A stretch of DNA of 64,000 nucleotides from Dictyobacter arantiisoli (lineage in GTDB: Bacteria; Chloroflexota; Ktedonobacteria; Ktedonobacterales; Ktedonobacteraceae): contig NZ_BIXY01000001.1 in NCBI RefSeq assembly GCF_008326305.1, positions 248,001 through 312,000 on the forward strand, in the 5' to 3' direction. Position numbers and translations under genes: made by a program. The notes below the pieces were generated by a model. That model was not told the DNA's origin. It saw only the letters and a list, made by a program, of their open reading frames with translations, and ran no database searches. Positions 45,992 to 54,412 of the stretch are shown one piece after another; the stretch's first letter is position 1; each line of letters begins with the position of its first letter.

Positions 45992-47350
45992 ATGGCAACT
46001 GTCAATAAACATCCTCAGTCCTGGGGACGCTATCCAATTGCAAAATCGAGTCAGGTCGTACCAGTATACTGGCGCGATGAATTGCCGAATCTGGCGGCCT
46101 TTGAACAATCAATCCTTCCATATGGTTATGGACGGAGCTATGGTGATAGCTGTTTGAATGATGGTGGGGTATCCGTCGATGTCAGCCATTTGAGAAACTT
46201 TATTGCTTTTGATGATGAAACTGGTGTCATCCGCTGTGAAGCCGGGGTTTCGCTGGCCGACATTCTGGAAGTAGCCGTGCCGCGTGGCTGGTTCTTGCCG
46301 ACCTCACCAGGGACCAAGTTTGTCTCGGTGGGTGGCGCGATTGCCAACGATGTCCATGGGAAAAACCATCATTCCGCCGGTACGTTTGGCTGTCACGTCA
46401 CACAGTTTGAACTGTTGCGTTCGAATGGTGAGCATTTGATCTGTTCGCCGGAGCAGAATAGCGAGCTTTTCCGCGCTACGATTGGTGGCCTGGGCCTGAC
46501 TGGTATGGTCATCTGGGCTGAGTTTCGCCTGAAGAAGATTGTGAACCCTTATATCGATATGGAGTCCATCCGCTTTGATTCGTTGGATGAGTTCTTCGAG
46601 TTATCCGCGGAATCGGATCAGAAGTTTGACTATTCTGTCTCCTGGGTGGATCTGCTGATTGGTGGTCCCGGTCTCTGCCGCGGCAAGTTCTCGCGTGGCA
46701 ATCACAACCAGGATCCCGCACTGGCACAAAAGCCTTTGAAGGCCAAGAAATTGCCCCTGACTGTGCCGATTGATTTTCCTTCCTTTGTGCTCAATTCTTA
46801 TACCGTAAAGGCGTTCAACGAAGCCTATTACCGGGTACAGATTGACAAATATGTCAAGAAGACAGAATCCTACGAGCCATTTTTTTATCCTCTGGATGCC
46901 ATTCATAACTGGAATCGTATTTATGGCAAGCGCGGCTTCTTCCAGTATCAGTTTGTGGTGCCGTTTGAGCATGGTCGTGAGGCATTGAACAAGAGCATTA
47001 CCCATATCCAAAAGGCTGGTGAAGGTTCCTTCCTGACCGTGTTAAAGCAGTTTGGGGATGTGAAGTCGCCTGGTATGTTGTCTTTCCCTCGTCCAGGTAT
47101 TACCCTGGCGCTGGACTTCTCTAATCATGGTGAGCGCACCCAGAAATTCCTGCGTGAACTGGATCAGATTGTGGAAGACAATGGTGGCGTGATCTATCCT
47201 GCCAAGGATGCTCGCATGAGTGCTGAGAGCTTCAAGAAATTCTATCCCCAGTGGCAAGAATTTGAGCAATATATCGATCCCAAGTTTTCTTCCAGCTTCT
47301 GGAGACGGGTCACCCAGGGCACTGATAGCAATATACCTCTGTATATTTAA
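45992..47350 (+). CDS. DprE1-like FAD-dependent oxidoreductase
   Basis: FAD-linked oxidase of 452 residues, strikingly like mycobacterial DprE1, which oxidises decaprenylphosphoryl-ribose at C2. Shared blocks are YGYGRSYGDSCLNDGG, SPGTKFVSVGGAIANDVHGK, NHHSAGTFGCHV, GGLGLTGMVIWAEF, FFYPLDAIHNWNRIYGKRGF and FQYQFVVPFEHG. Aligning from memory, the benzothiazinone-target Cys387 region (NICVDF) corresponds to TLALDF here, so that Cys is Ala. The ATG is preceded by TAAGGAATAG, and an upstream in-frame extension to 45905 lacks a site. The downstream reductase supports a two-step epimerase. Confidence 0.85.
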   Translation: MATVNKHPQSWGRYPIAKSSQVVPVYWRDELPNLAAFEQSILPYGYGRSYGDSCLNDGGVSVDVSHLRNFIAFDDETGVIRCEAGVSLADILEVAVPRGWFLPTSPGTKFVSVGGAIANDVHGKNHHSAGTFGCHVTQFELLRSNGEHLICSPEQNSELFRATIGGLGLTGMVIWAEFRLKKIVNPYIDMESIRFDSLDEFFELSAESDQKFDYSVSWVDLLIGGPGLCRGKFSRGNHNQDPALAQKPLKAKKLPLTVPIDFPSFVLNSYTVKAFNEAYYRVQIDKYVKKTESYEPFFYPLDAIHNWNRIYGKRGFFQYQFVVPFEHGREALNKSITHIQKAGEGSFLTVLKQFGDVKSPGMLSFPRPGITLALDFSNHGERTQKFLRELDQIVEDNGGVIYPAKDARMSAESFKKFYPQWQEFEQYIDPKFSSSFWRRVTQGTDSNIPLYI

Positions 47351-47471
47351 TAGCAATCTGACATATATACTGCCTTAAACAGACCTTTAATCTTGACGTA
47401 ATTTCAGTGGCGGATCACACTCCGTCTTCCGCCGCTGTGCCTATAGATAAGACGAAAGTAAAGCTAAAGAG

Positions 47472-48206
47472 ATGAAAGTTGCAATTATCGGGGCCTCTTC
47501 TGCCCTGGCCCATGAGACGGCCAAATTTTTTGCCCGTGATGGTGCTGACCTGTTCCTGGTTGGTCGCTCCGCCGATAAACTGGCGGTGGTGGCCGACGAT
47601 CTCAAAGTGCGCGGTGCTCATAGCGCCGAGACCTTTGTGCTGGATGTGAATGAACTGGATCGCCATGAGGAGCTTTTACAGCAGACGGTTGCTACCCTGG
47701 GTGGACTGGATATCATCCTGGTCGCGCATGGGACGCTGGGTGATCAGCGGAAGAGCGAGTTGAGCGTAGCTGAGACGTTGCAGGAATTGAATACCAACGC
47801 TATCAGCGTGATTTCGCTTTTAACGCTAAGTGCGAACTATCTGGAGCAGCAGAAGCGTGGCTGTATCGCCGTGATCTCGTCGGTAGCTGGTGATCGCGGT
47901 CGACCCTCTAACTATGTCTATGGGACCGCCAAAGCGGCTGTCACAACCTTCCTGCAGGGCCTGCGTGGCCGTCTGGCGAAATCCGGTGTGGTCGTCGTCA
48001 CGATCAAACCAGGCAGCGTTGCGACCCCCATGACCGCCCATATGAAGCAGGGCTTGCTCTTCGCGCAACCGAAAGCAGTCGGCGAAGGCATCTATGAAGC
48101 GATCAAAAAAGGGAAAGATGTGGCATATGTGCCAGGTTACTGGCGCGTGGTGATGCTGATCATCAAGTCAATCCCAGAAGGCCTGTTTAAACGTTTGCCC
48201 CTCTAA
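47472..48206 (+). CDS. DprE2-like short-chain dehydrogenase
   Basis: SDR enzyme of 244 residues with the Rossmann start VAIIGASSALAHETAKFFAR and the active-site pair Ser in VISSVAGDRG and YVYGTAK. It follows the DprE1-like oxidase, as in the mycobacterial ribose-to-arabinose epimerase, where this partner reduces the 2-keto intermediate. The 121-nt gap is without a terminator. AGCTAAAGAG precedes the ATG. The lipid-linked sugar substrate in this organism is unknown. The stop codon coincides with the left end of a MITE-like repeat. Confidence 0.8.
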   Translation: MKVAIIGASSALAHETAKFFARDGADLFLVGRSADKLAVVADDLKVRGAHSAETFVLDVNELDRHEELLQQTVATLGGLDIILVAHGTLGDQRKSELSVAETLQELNTNAISVISLLTLSANYLEQQKRGCIAVISSVAGDRGRPSNYVYGTAKAAVTTFLQGLRGRLAKSGVVVVTIKPGSVATPMTAHMKQGLLFAQPKAVGEGIYEAIKKGKDVAYVPGYWRVVMLIIKSIPEGLFKRLPL

Positions 48207-48301
48207 GCTCGTTATACATTTTTAGGCTTTTGAGCCTGCGGAAAAGGGCGAGTGCGATGTATTTTCGAGCTCGCGTTTTCAAAATTGTACCAAGTCGAGC
48301 T
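48206..48301 (+). repeat. MITE-like repeat family 3, copy 2
   Basis: A 96-bp relative of 28843-28941 (read on the opposite strand), sharing TTTTTAGGCTTTTGAGCCTG, GTATTTTCGAGCTCGCGTTT-like and CCAAGTCGAGCT ends. It starts at the last base of the DprE2-like stop codon and abuts structured element copy C. Confidence 0.8.
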
Positions 48302-48309
48302 AAGGGAGC

Positions 48310-48445
48310 ATTGGACTCTCATTATTTAAGTGCTGCAGGAAAGGCGTTCTACGTCTTTCCTGCAGCACTTAAATAAAAACCTGCTGAGTGCCAACGGCAC
48401 GAAAAGTCATGTACGAAGAGCATGGAGATTAAACACTCTCCATGA
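48310..48445 (+). repeat. structured dispersed element, copy C
   Basis: A partial copy of about 136 bp. It has a 26-bp hairpin with one G-T pair and a 3-nt loop (48322-48347 with 48351-48376). Then follow CTGAGTGCC-AAC-GGCAC and GAAAAGTCATGTAC, and a CATGGAG/CTCCATG hairpin that replaces the small terminal hairpin. The GC-rich left segment is missing. Orientation matches the upstream dprE2-like gene. Confidence 0.8.
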
Positions 48446-48457
48446 GATAATTGGTAC

Positions 48458-48510
48458 AAACAAGAAGCGAGTGTGCCTGGAAATTTGCCAGACACACGCG
48501 CTTCTTGTTT
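48458..48510. terminator. strong hairpin between convergent genes
   Basis: Arms 48458-48480 and 48488-48510 pair over 23 positions with a few mismatches and a 7-nt loop. T-rich flanks lie on both sides, so it can serve both strands. Confidence 0.8.
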
Positions 48511-48519
48511 TGACTTTAT

Positions 48520-49491
48520 TTAATTGCTGTGGGAATTGCTGAGGAACATGGTGAGACCAACGATGACCAGGATAACACCTAAGCCTCCCATGGCAAAGAT
48601 GAGCCAGGTGAAAGATCCACCTGTACCGCCGCCGTTGCCACCGGTCGTGGTTGTTGGGGTGGCGGTGGCGGCTGGAGTGGGTTTTGCCGTGGCGGTAGGT
48701 GTGGCTGTTTCAGTTGCCTGTGGTGTCGGTGTGGCTGAAGCATTCACCGTCACCGGATTATTCTGATTGGCTTTAATATTTGGATTATTGGGAGCGGTGA
48801 CGCTGATGTTATAATTACCTGCCGCAGTATTGCCCGGAATAGTAAAGGTGATATTTAGCGTGCCATCGGCATTCGAATTTGCTTGCTGGGTAGATGCTGC
48901 TGTGCCATTTTGATCAACCAGGCTTACATTGATGGTTTGTTGCGGAGGCCAATATTGTCCACTGACCGTAATTGTCTGACCTGCATTGACGGTCTGGGGG
49001 GTAACGGTGACTGTAGGATCGGGCAAGACCGTAAATGTACTGGTTGATACGGCGTTGGCACCTGTGGTACTGGCACAGACGTAGTAGGGTGTATTGGGTA
49101 TATTCGCTCCTGCCGGCCACGTTGCCGCCGCCTGAAATCCACCATTGCCATCCGCTGTACCGCCGCTTGTCGCCTGAATGGCTGCTATGTTACCACTGCC
49201 TGTTGCACATTGATTGGGATCGCTGACAACCGAGAACGAAATAGTGCTATTGGCGGGAAAGCCGGTGCCAGTGATCTGTATGGCTGTGCCTGCACGTCCC
49301 ATCGGATTCCCTCCGGTGGGGAGCGCCAGGGTAATCGCAGCTTTGCTCGTCGCGGGTGGTGTTGGTGTGGCATCGTTACTATAGTTTGAACTGGCAAACG
49401 CCGTTGGTTGTATCGCAAGCAGTGCCACAAGTACCCATCCGACCATGCCAAAAAATAAGACACTGGTATATTTCAGAAAAGATTTGAACAC
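48520..49491 (-). CDS. cell-surface protein with Ig-like repeats and C-terminal anchor
   Basis: About 323 residues. The N-terminal signal is basic then hydrophobic (FKSFLKY, MVGWVLVALLAIQ) with probable cleavage near AFASS. Two extracellular beta-sandwich repeats follow, the first about 55-155 (IQITGTGFPANSTISFSVV) and the second about 155-245 (ITVSGQYWPPQQTINVSLVD). A Thr/Pro/Ala-rich stalk (about 245-285) and a membrane helix end the chain (about 292-315). It is probably exported and membrane-anchored. A GTG at 49491 with AGGAG just upstream is preferred to ATG 49542. Confidence 0.75.
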   Translation of the reverse strand: MFKSFLKYTSVLFFGMVGWVLVALLAIQPTAFASSNYSNDATPTPPATSKAAITLALPTGGNPMGRAGTAIQITGTGFPANSTISFSVVSDPNQCATGSGNIAAIQATSGGTADGNGGFQAAATWPAGANIPNTPYYVCASTTGANAVSTSTFTVLPDPTVTVTPQTVNAGQTITVSGQYWPPQQTINVSLVDQNGTAASTQQANSNADGTLNITFTIPGNTAAGNYNISVTAPNNPNIKANQNNPVTVNASATPTPQATETATPTATAKPTPAATATPTTTTGGNGGGTGGSFTWLIFAMGGLGVILVIVGLTMFLSNSHSN

Positions 49492-49624
49492 TAGAATTAC
49501 TCCTGAGAATCCAACGCTGTATAAAAATAGGCGTAACTGCATGAATGCACGTAACGAAGAAAGTCCTTTTTATTCTATACGTCCAACGTACTCCAATGGT
49601 CCCGTTTTAGGCGTTGTTTTCCCA

Positions 49625-50374
49625 CTATTGTCCAGGTTGCGCGGATCGCTGACGCAATGCCTCATAGAGTGAAATGCTGCCAGCTACAGCGGCATTCAAG
49701 GAATTGACATGCCCAAACATAGGAAGCTTGATTAACACATCGCAATGCTCGCGCACCAGGCGACTGAGTCCTTTACCTTCATTGCCGACGACCAGTGCCA
49801 GAGGACCGGTTAAATTGGCCTGAGTATAGAGTGTTTTGGCCTCGCCTGCCAGTCCAACGACCCAGATATTTTTCTCTTTCAGACTATCTATCATGTGGGT
49901 AAGATTGGTCACCTGGGCGATCAGAATATGTTCAGTCGCGCCTGCGGAGGTCTTGACGACGGTTGCATTAACTTCTGCGGCCCGATGTTCAGGGATGATA
50001 ATACCGTGGACGCCAGCGGCCTCTGAGGTGCGGAGCAGTGATCCCAGGTTATTGACATCCTGGATCGCATCGAGGATCACCAGGAAGGGGGCTTCATGCT
50101 TTTTTTCGGCCAGCGCCAGAATCTCATCTACCGTAGCATAGGTGCGCTCCTCGACCTGCGCGATACAACCCTGATGGACGGCCCCATGGCTGATCTGGTC
50201 CAGACGTTGGCGGGACACCACTTCGATAGGTACGAGACGACGATGGGCCTCTTTGAGGATGGTAGCAATCGCAGGGGCTTCGCGAACCCCCTCGGCGATA
50301 AGGACACGCTGAACGTGTCGTCCGGCTTGTAGCGTCTCTGAGACGGGGTTACGGCCCCATATATATTCAGGCAT
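49625..50374 (-). CDS. rlmB: 23S rRNA (guanosine-2'-O-)-methyltransferase RlmB-like
   Basis: SpoU-family SAM-dependent RNA methyltransferase of 249 residues. An N-terminal substrate-binding domain (IWGRNPVSETLQAGRH) leads to a knotted catalytic domain, with motif 1 DVNNLGSLLRTSEA, motif 2 LVVGNEGKGLSRLV and motif 3 NSLNAAVAGSISLYEAL. The 23S G2251 target is the usual assignment for this subfamily and is inferred. AAGAGGTACC precedes the ATG. The IS607 element lies upstream. Confidence 0.88.
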   Translation of the reverse strand: MPEYIWGRNPVSETLQAGRHVQRVLIAEGVREAPAIATILKEAHRRLVPIEVVSRQRLDQISHGAVHQGCIAQVEERTYATVDEILALAEKKHEAPFLVILDAIQDVNNLGSLLRTSEAAGVHGIIIPEHRAAEVNATVVKTSAGATEHILIAQVTNLTHMIDSLKEKNIWVVGLAGEAKTLYTQANLTGPLALVVGNEGKGLSRLVREHCDVLIKLPMFGHVNSLNAAVAGSISLYEALRQRSAQPGQ

Positions 50375-50439
50375 GGTACCTCTTTTTGTCTTATTCGATG
50401 ATGATTTTTTCTCACCGAGTATAGCATACCTCCTGTTTA

Positions 50440-50620
50440 GACTCTACAGTTTCTTAAAATGACGACAAATATGCCTATCGGTCATCCGTTTAGACGGCCA
50501 GCCGCCTTGGGCGAACTGCAGCGCCCTCTACTCCTCGCCCCAATTGCAAAAGGTCGGAGTTACTTTTCCGTAGAATGTTCAAGCTGCCGTTAATATCGGC
50601 GTGGATGGTCGTTCCATCAC
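50440..50620 (-). ncRNA. candidate omega RNA region at the tnpB 3' end
   Basis: TnpB guides usually come from the 3' end of the gene plus the element's right end. Here stems such as GGGCG/CGCCC (around 50501-50518) and CCGT/ACGG (around 50489-50500) lie around the stop codon. The exact ends and guide are not resolvable without flank comparison. Confidence 0.35.
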
Positions 50621-51728
50621 TGGCTCGATACCAACTTCTGGCAATGCGCCTGCCAGAAAAAACAACCGTTTCCGAACGATCGGCCTGATATGTTGGGAGC
50701 GGATCAGCGTCCAGAAAACTCGCTTTGCTCGTATAGCTCTCTTCCTGGATGATCACCTGAATCCCTACCAGTTTGGCCTTGTAGGTCAACTGCTCAATGA
50801 AACGAGCATGAGGAAGTTGCACAAAGGTCTGGTTATTTTTGCTTCCCATGTTCACTTCCTGCTTCCAGAGCGGATTTTTGCCAATGACGAGCACTCCGAT
50901 GCCCTCCTCCACCAGCAGATCAATGATGCGACGGCTTGCCGTGTGCAGATAGCTGTCAACACGGCGATTGCGCTTCGTCGTTATGCAATCCAGGCGGCGA
51001 GAGGTGAACCGTTTTTCGTGACTCACATGGCTTTGATGCGTGGCGCGTTGTTTGTTATAGTATTGGTTTATGCTCTTGATGGGCTTGCCGCTGACCAGAC
51101 GTGGAGCCAATCCTGGCTTATTGGAGGTCAATGCCGCCAGGACATTCACGCCGACATCAATAGCCGCAACCAGTTTCCTGTCCACATCGGCCTGCTCCTC
51201 AGGCTGCTCGTACACGACCTCTATCATATACTCATTGGAGCGCGGCACGATACGTACCTGAGCAATGTGCCACCACTCGGGGACGCAGGTCTCAATCTCG
51301 ATGGGTAATCCTGAAGGGAGCAGTTTCCCGGTCTTCTTAAACGCGCGTTTGCCCAGGGCTTGTCTGTCATAGAGAAGGATGTTGCGCCCTTTTTCCTTAT
51401 CCTTGTATTTTGGGAGGCGAGGGCGTCCGGTAAAACGAGAAGGATCAGCGTTGTATGACGCTAGAGCTTCAAAAAACGATACCCAGTTTTTATGCAGCAG
51501 GATCAAAATGGAATTGGCGACCTTGGCTGGCAACGCTTTGTAGCAGTCCCTGCCCTTGACAAGGTGGAACACGTCGGCAGAGGGCAAATACCTTCCATGA
51601 GTGATGTAGGCTTGCCGGATCTGGTAGTTCGCCTGATTGTACAGGTTTTTGGATGCAAACGCCGCCGCATCAATGACGGCAAAGCGTGGATCAGTTGCGC
51701 GAACGAGATGACGTTCAACCAGCCGCAT
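50490..51728 (-). CDS. tnpB: TnpB-like RNA-guided nuclease of IS607 element
   Basis: A 412-residue TnpB. The first RuvC Asp is in VAAIDVGVNVLAAL and the last in IHADINGSLNIL. The usual Glu of the middle motif is replaced by VLVIGKNPLWKQEV, and a Glu pair occurs later in IIQEESYTSKASFLD. This is the subtype with a relocated catalytic Glu and no zinc ribbon (FSGRRIARSWYRASDG in its place). ATG 51728 overlaps the tnpA stop (TGATG), which suggests coupled translation; the longer frame from 51812 overlaps tnpA. Confidence 0.85.
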   Translation of the reverse strand: MRLVERHLVRATDPRFAVIDAAAFASKNLYNQANYQIRQAYITHGRYLPSADVFHLVKGRDCYKALPAKVANSILILLHKNWVSFFEALASYNADPSRFTGRPRLPKYKDKEKGRNILLYDRQALGKRAFKKTGKLLPSGLPIEIETCVPEWWHIAQVRIVPRSNEYMIEVVYEQPEEQADVDRKLVAAIDVGVNVLAALTSNKPGLAPRLVSGKPIKSINQYYNKQRATHQSHVSHEKRFTSRRLDCITTKRNRRVDSYLHTASRRIIDLLVEEGIGVLVIGKNPLWKQEVNMGSKNNQTFVQLPHARFIEQLTYKAKLVGIQVIIQEESYTSKASFLDADPLPTYQADRSETVVFSGRRIARSWYRASDGTTIHADINGSLNILRKSNSDLLQLGRGVEGAAVRPRRLAV

Positions 51729-52354
51729 CAGGCATCCCCCTGTTCCTGTAACTCTTGCACAACCTTCTCTGTTTTGCGTTTGGCTCTCCGTTGTCCATAG
51801 AGTCTGGCGCAAAACGAGTAGATAATGCTGGTCAAATCAGCCAGCAATTCTTCGGTATCGTTTTGGGCGGGATTGACCACTTCAATCACCCGACCTTGTA
51901 CCGAAAACAGCGCATCAATGTACTGAAAACCGAAACGCGTGAGACGGTCGCGATGTTCGACAACCACCCGCGTGATGCTGGCATCCTTTAAAAGACTGAG
52001 CAATTTTGGACGACTGTCATTGACCCCAGAAGCAACTTCTGTGACAACCAGCGCCACTTGATATCCGCGTACGGTACAATACTGGCTCAAGCGCTCTGCT
52101 TGCCGTTCTAAATCCTCCCGCTGCTCTGAGGAAGAAACGCGTGCATAAATCGCGACTTTCTGAACGGCTTGCGCTGGTTCGCGGCTTTCCGTCACGATAA
52201 TCGTTCCTGATGGAGCCTGATACCCGTGAATGGTTCCATCGCGAAACCAGCGTAACGCGGTGCGATAGCTAATCCCTTGTTGTTTCGCGTACTGGCTTAA
52301 TTTCATACCACAATGATCACATATTCTTACGTATTTGTCAACGTTTGACGTCAT
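51728..52354 (-). CDS. tnpA: IS607-family serine recombinase TnpA
   Basis: A 208-residue transposase. The N-terminal MerR-like helix-turn-helix is KLSQYAKQQGISYRTALRWF. The serine-recombinase catalytic domain follows, with YARVSSSEQREDLERQAERL carrying the nucleophile and VVVEHRDRLTRFGFQYIDAL. The tail is basic. The order of DNA-binding domain before catalytic domain is characteristic of IS607. Its N-terminus begins at the element's outer end. Confidence 0.92.
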   Translation of the reverse strand: MTSNVDKYVRICDHCGMKLSQYAKQQGISYRTALRWFRDGTIHGYQAPSGTIIVTESREPAQAVQKVAIYARVSSSEQREDLERQAERLSQYCTVRGYQVALVVTEVASGVNDSRPKLLSLLKDASITRVVVEHRDRLTRFGFQYIDALFSVQGRVIEVVNPAQNDTEELLADLTSIIYSFCARLYGQRRAKRKTEKVVQELQEQGDA

Positions 52355-52392
52355 TTCTTAGAAACGTTTATAACACCTGATAGGAGAGAACT

Positions 52393-52433
52393 AAAAAACC
52401 TCTTGTATAGAGCGAAAGAGTCTATACAAGAGG
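52393..52433 (-). terminator. terminator of the Q/Y-rich gene
   Basis: A perfect 12-bp stem (52399-52410 with 52422-52433), 11-nt loop, then six T on the minus strand (52393-52398). Confidence 0.9.
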
Positions 52434-52453
52434 TCAGGGAGGATTAAGAAGAT

Positions 52454-53068
52454 CTAGTAATCCTCGCGGCGGTGATGATGGCGATGTTCGCCCTCTTCAA
52501 AGCGCTCAAGTTCACGTTCTTCCTGGCGAAGTTCACGGCGTAATTCTTTCTCTTCGCGTCGTTCTTCATTCAGTTCTTGTTGAATGTAACCTTGATTGCC
52601 ATATGGCTGCTGGTAGCCACCATATTGTTGCTGATAGCCATTATTAGCATATTCTTGACGATCTTCTCTATATTCTTCACGGCGATGATTGTCAATCATA
52701 TGTTTGGCGATCAAGCCAGTTAAGACTGCGGCGCTACCGAGCAGGACCGGATGGCTAAAGACACGTTGTAACAATTGTGGCTGTTCTCTGCCCAGGCGCA
52801 TCAGCCCCTGTGCCATTGACCAGGAATTATTAGGATCGATCCCATATTGTGGAGGCATCTGTTGAGCCAGCAGGGCGCGATGCTCATAGGGCATCTGATC
52901 AAAGTGCTGTTGAAAAAGACTCTGCTGCAGATCAGCGGGGGCACCTTGAATAAATTGGTTGAGATGACCTAGTGTTTGTCCAGAATCGAAGCCATTGTAA
53001 TTGCCTGTATTATAGGCCTGAGCATACTGCTGATAGGCCTGTTGATTGTTATTGTCGAAGGGCCACAT
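52454..53068 (-). CDS. Q/Y/N-rich hypothetical protein with short hydrophobic helix
   Basis: Not recognised. The 204-residue protein has an N-terminal Gln/Tyr/Asn-rich region, a helical middle (about 40-95), and one hydrophobic stretch (about 107-123, LLGSAAVLTGLIAKHMI). A Tyr/Gln/Gly-rich low-complexity segment follows, then a strongly charged Glu/Arg coiled-coil-like tail ending in His/Arg (EEGEHRHHHRREDY). The composition suggests a low-complexity or condensate-type protein. AAGGAG sits about 7 nt before the start. Confidence 0.65.
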   Translation of the reverse strand: MWPFDNNNQQAYQQYAQAYNTGNYNGFDSGQTLGHLNQFIQGAPADLQQSLFQQHFDQMPYEHRALLAQQMPPQYGIDPNNSWSMAQGLMRLGREQPQLLQRVFSHPVLLGSAAVLTGLIAKHMIDNHRREEYREDRQEYANNGYQQQYGGYQQPYGNQGYIQQELNEERREEKELRRELRQEERELERFEEGEHRHHHRREDY

Positions 53069-53562
53069 GAGTTGCTACTCCTTTGCCTGACAATCGTAAG
53101 CGATTGTCATACAGGGCGACAATTAATCAATTGAAATTGTCGTAACTCTCAAAAAATCAGAACCGTACAGAATGATGTTTCCATTTTGTAGTATCTTACA
53201 GTTCTACCTACTAGAGTAGCACATCTCCTGTGTAAATGTCAAAAATCGTCTCTGTCGAAAATGCCTTATCCTCAATGTTTTCCGCTCAACTATCCCCACG
53301 TATAGGCGCTTAAAGATGTGTTTCCTGGCAAGTTCACAGTACAGGGGATATCGTCGTTTATCTCGTCGTAAATTCTCTGGTAAAAACTCAATCTTTTATG
53401 CTACTCTAAACAATAGCGATACATGTAAAAGCATTTTGATCCGTGCAAGCCTGCGCGGTTGCTGAAATGAGATGCCTGCACATTGTAGCGGATTATTTTC
53501 GATGCACGTGTTATAAGCGTGCGTCAATTTTATTGTGGTCTTATTGTTATGAAGGAGAAAGA
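53069..53562. other. intergenic region between Q/Y-rich gene and mscL
   Basis: No gene, repeat or clear terminator was identified. The mscL ribosome-binding site AAGGAG is at its right end. Confidence 0.35.
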
Positions 53563-54096
53563 ATGCCCATGGCTCGGGAAATATTTGATCGGGATCGTCT
53601 GGCAGACTATGGCAAGCGTGGTTTTCAGGGTGGCTTGAGTACACTAGGTGATTTTAGGAAATTTCTATTGCGCGGCAATGTCGTTGATCTGGCCGTCGGT
53701 GTTGTCATTGGCGCCGCATTCAATGGCCTGGTGCAAGCTTTTGTAAATGATGTTATTAAGCCATTAATTGGGCTGCTTGGAAATGGACAGAATTTTAGTG
53801 GTTTGCACACAATACTCCATGGGCAGACTTTTCTTTGGGGTGATTTAATCGGTGTATTTATCAGCTTTATATTGACGGCTGCCGTGGTTTACTTCTTTGT
53901 TGTGAAGCCGATCAATGCGTTGCAGGATGGCTTTGGTCGTTTGCGTCCGAAACATGAGGTTGCTCCCACAACACGGGATTGTCCTTTCTGTTTGAGCACA
54001 GTGAATCTTAAGGCGACACGTTGCGCTTATTGTACGGCGCAGTTGCCGCCAGTAGATGGCTCTCAGGCCCAGGCCAATGTAGCTCCATCCCGCTAA
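53563..54096 (+). CDS. mscL: large-conductance mechanosensitive channel with C-terminal zinc ribbon
   Basis: MscL homologue of about 177 residues. The first helix and pore are in FLLRGNVVDLAVGVVIGAAF, followed by the periplasmic loop and the second helix LIGVFISFILTAAVVYFFVV. Instead of ending with the usual cytoplasmic helix, it continues into a Cys4 ribbon (Cys140, 143, 154, 157; CPFC and CAYC). The N-terminus is longer than the E. coli form by about 30 residues. AAGGAG precedes ATG 53563. The zinc ribbon implies an extra partner or metal-dependent regulation. Confidence 0.88.
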   Translation: MPMAREIFDRDRLADYGKRGFQGGLSTLGDFRKFLLRGNVVDLAVGVVIGAAFNGLVQAFVNDVIKPLIGLLGNGQNFSGLHTILHGQTFLWGDLIGVFISFILTAAVVYFFVVKPINALQDGFGRLRPKHEVAPTTRDCPFCLSTVNLKATRCAYCTAQLPPVDGSQAQANVAPSR

Positions 54097-54412
54097 GATT
54101 GCTGGCATGGCAGACATTTATTGGCTCTTTATATCATTCCTCTCCTTTGAGCGGTATTGGTCGCTGCAGAGAAGGTCCGCACCTTTGCGGTCGGGTTTTC
54201 ATTGTGACGTTTATTGATGATGGCTGATAAATTCTTGCATGTGAGAAATGGCTAGCGTATACTGCTAACGGAGAAATAATTGATTGTGGTTCATGGTTGC
54301 ATGCGCACAATTGATGTATGCCGTGAAGACAAGGGGCAGTCAAGTGAATACTGTAGAGAACTTGATGAGCCCCTGTGCTATTGCCAGTTTCATATAGAGG
54401 AGAACATATCTC
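54097..54412 (+). other. intergenic region between mscL and apt
   Basis: Contains a short stem CCGCA (54177-54181)/TGCGG (54186-54190) followed by a GGGTTTT run, a weak terminator for mscL. No gene was seen. Confidence 0.4.

Larger units (their letters stand above)
50450..52363 (-). mobile_element. IS607-family element
   Basis: It carries tnpA (serine recombinase) and tnpB in that order, overlapping by one base. Imperfect inverted similarity near the outer ends (about 50450-50467 and 52345-52363, GTTTCTTAAAATGACGAC versus GTTTCTAAGAAATGACGTC on the other strand) may mark the boundaries, but IS607 elements need not have inverted repeats. It sits between rlmB and the Q/Y-rich gene. Both genes appear intact. 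Confidence 0.75.

Noticed and set aside
50601-51308. 235-codon plus-strand frame
   Set aside because: Antisense to tnpB; low-complexity composition and no ribosome-binding site.
22363-54162. CTTTGAGCGGTATTG occurs both near 22363 and near 54148
   Set aside because: One shared 15-mer is expected by chance in 64 kb, and the flanks do not align.
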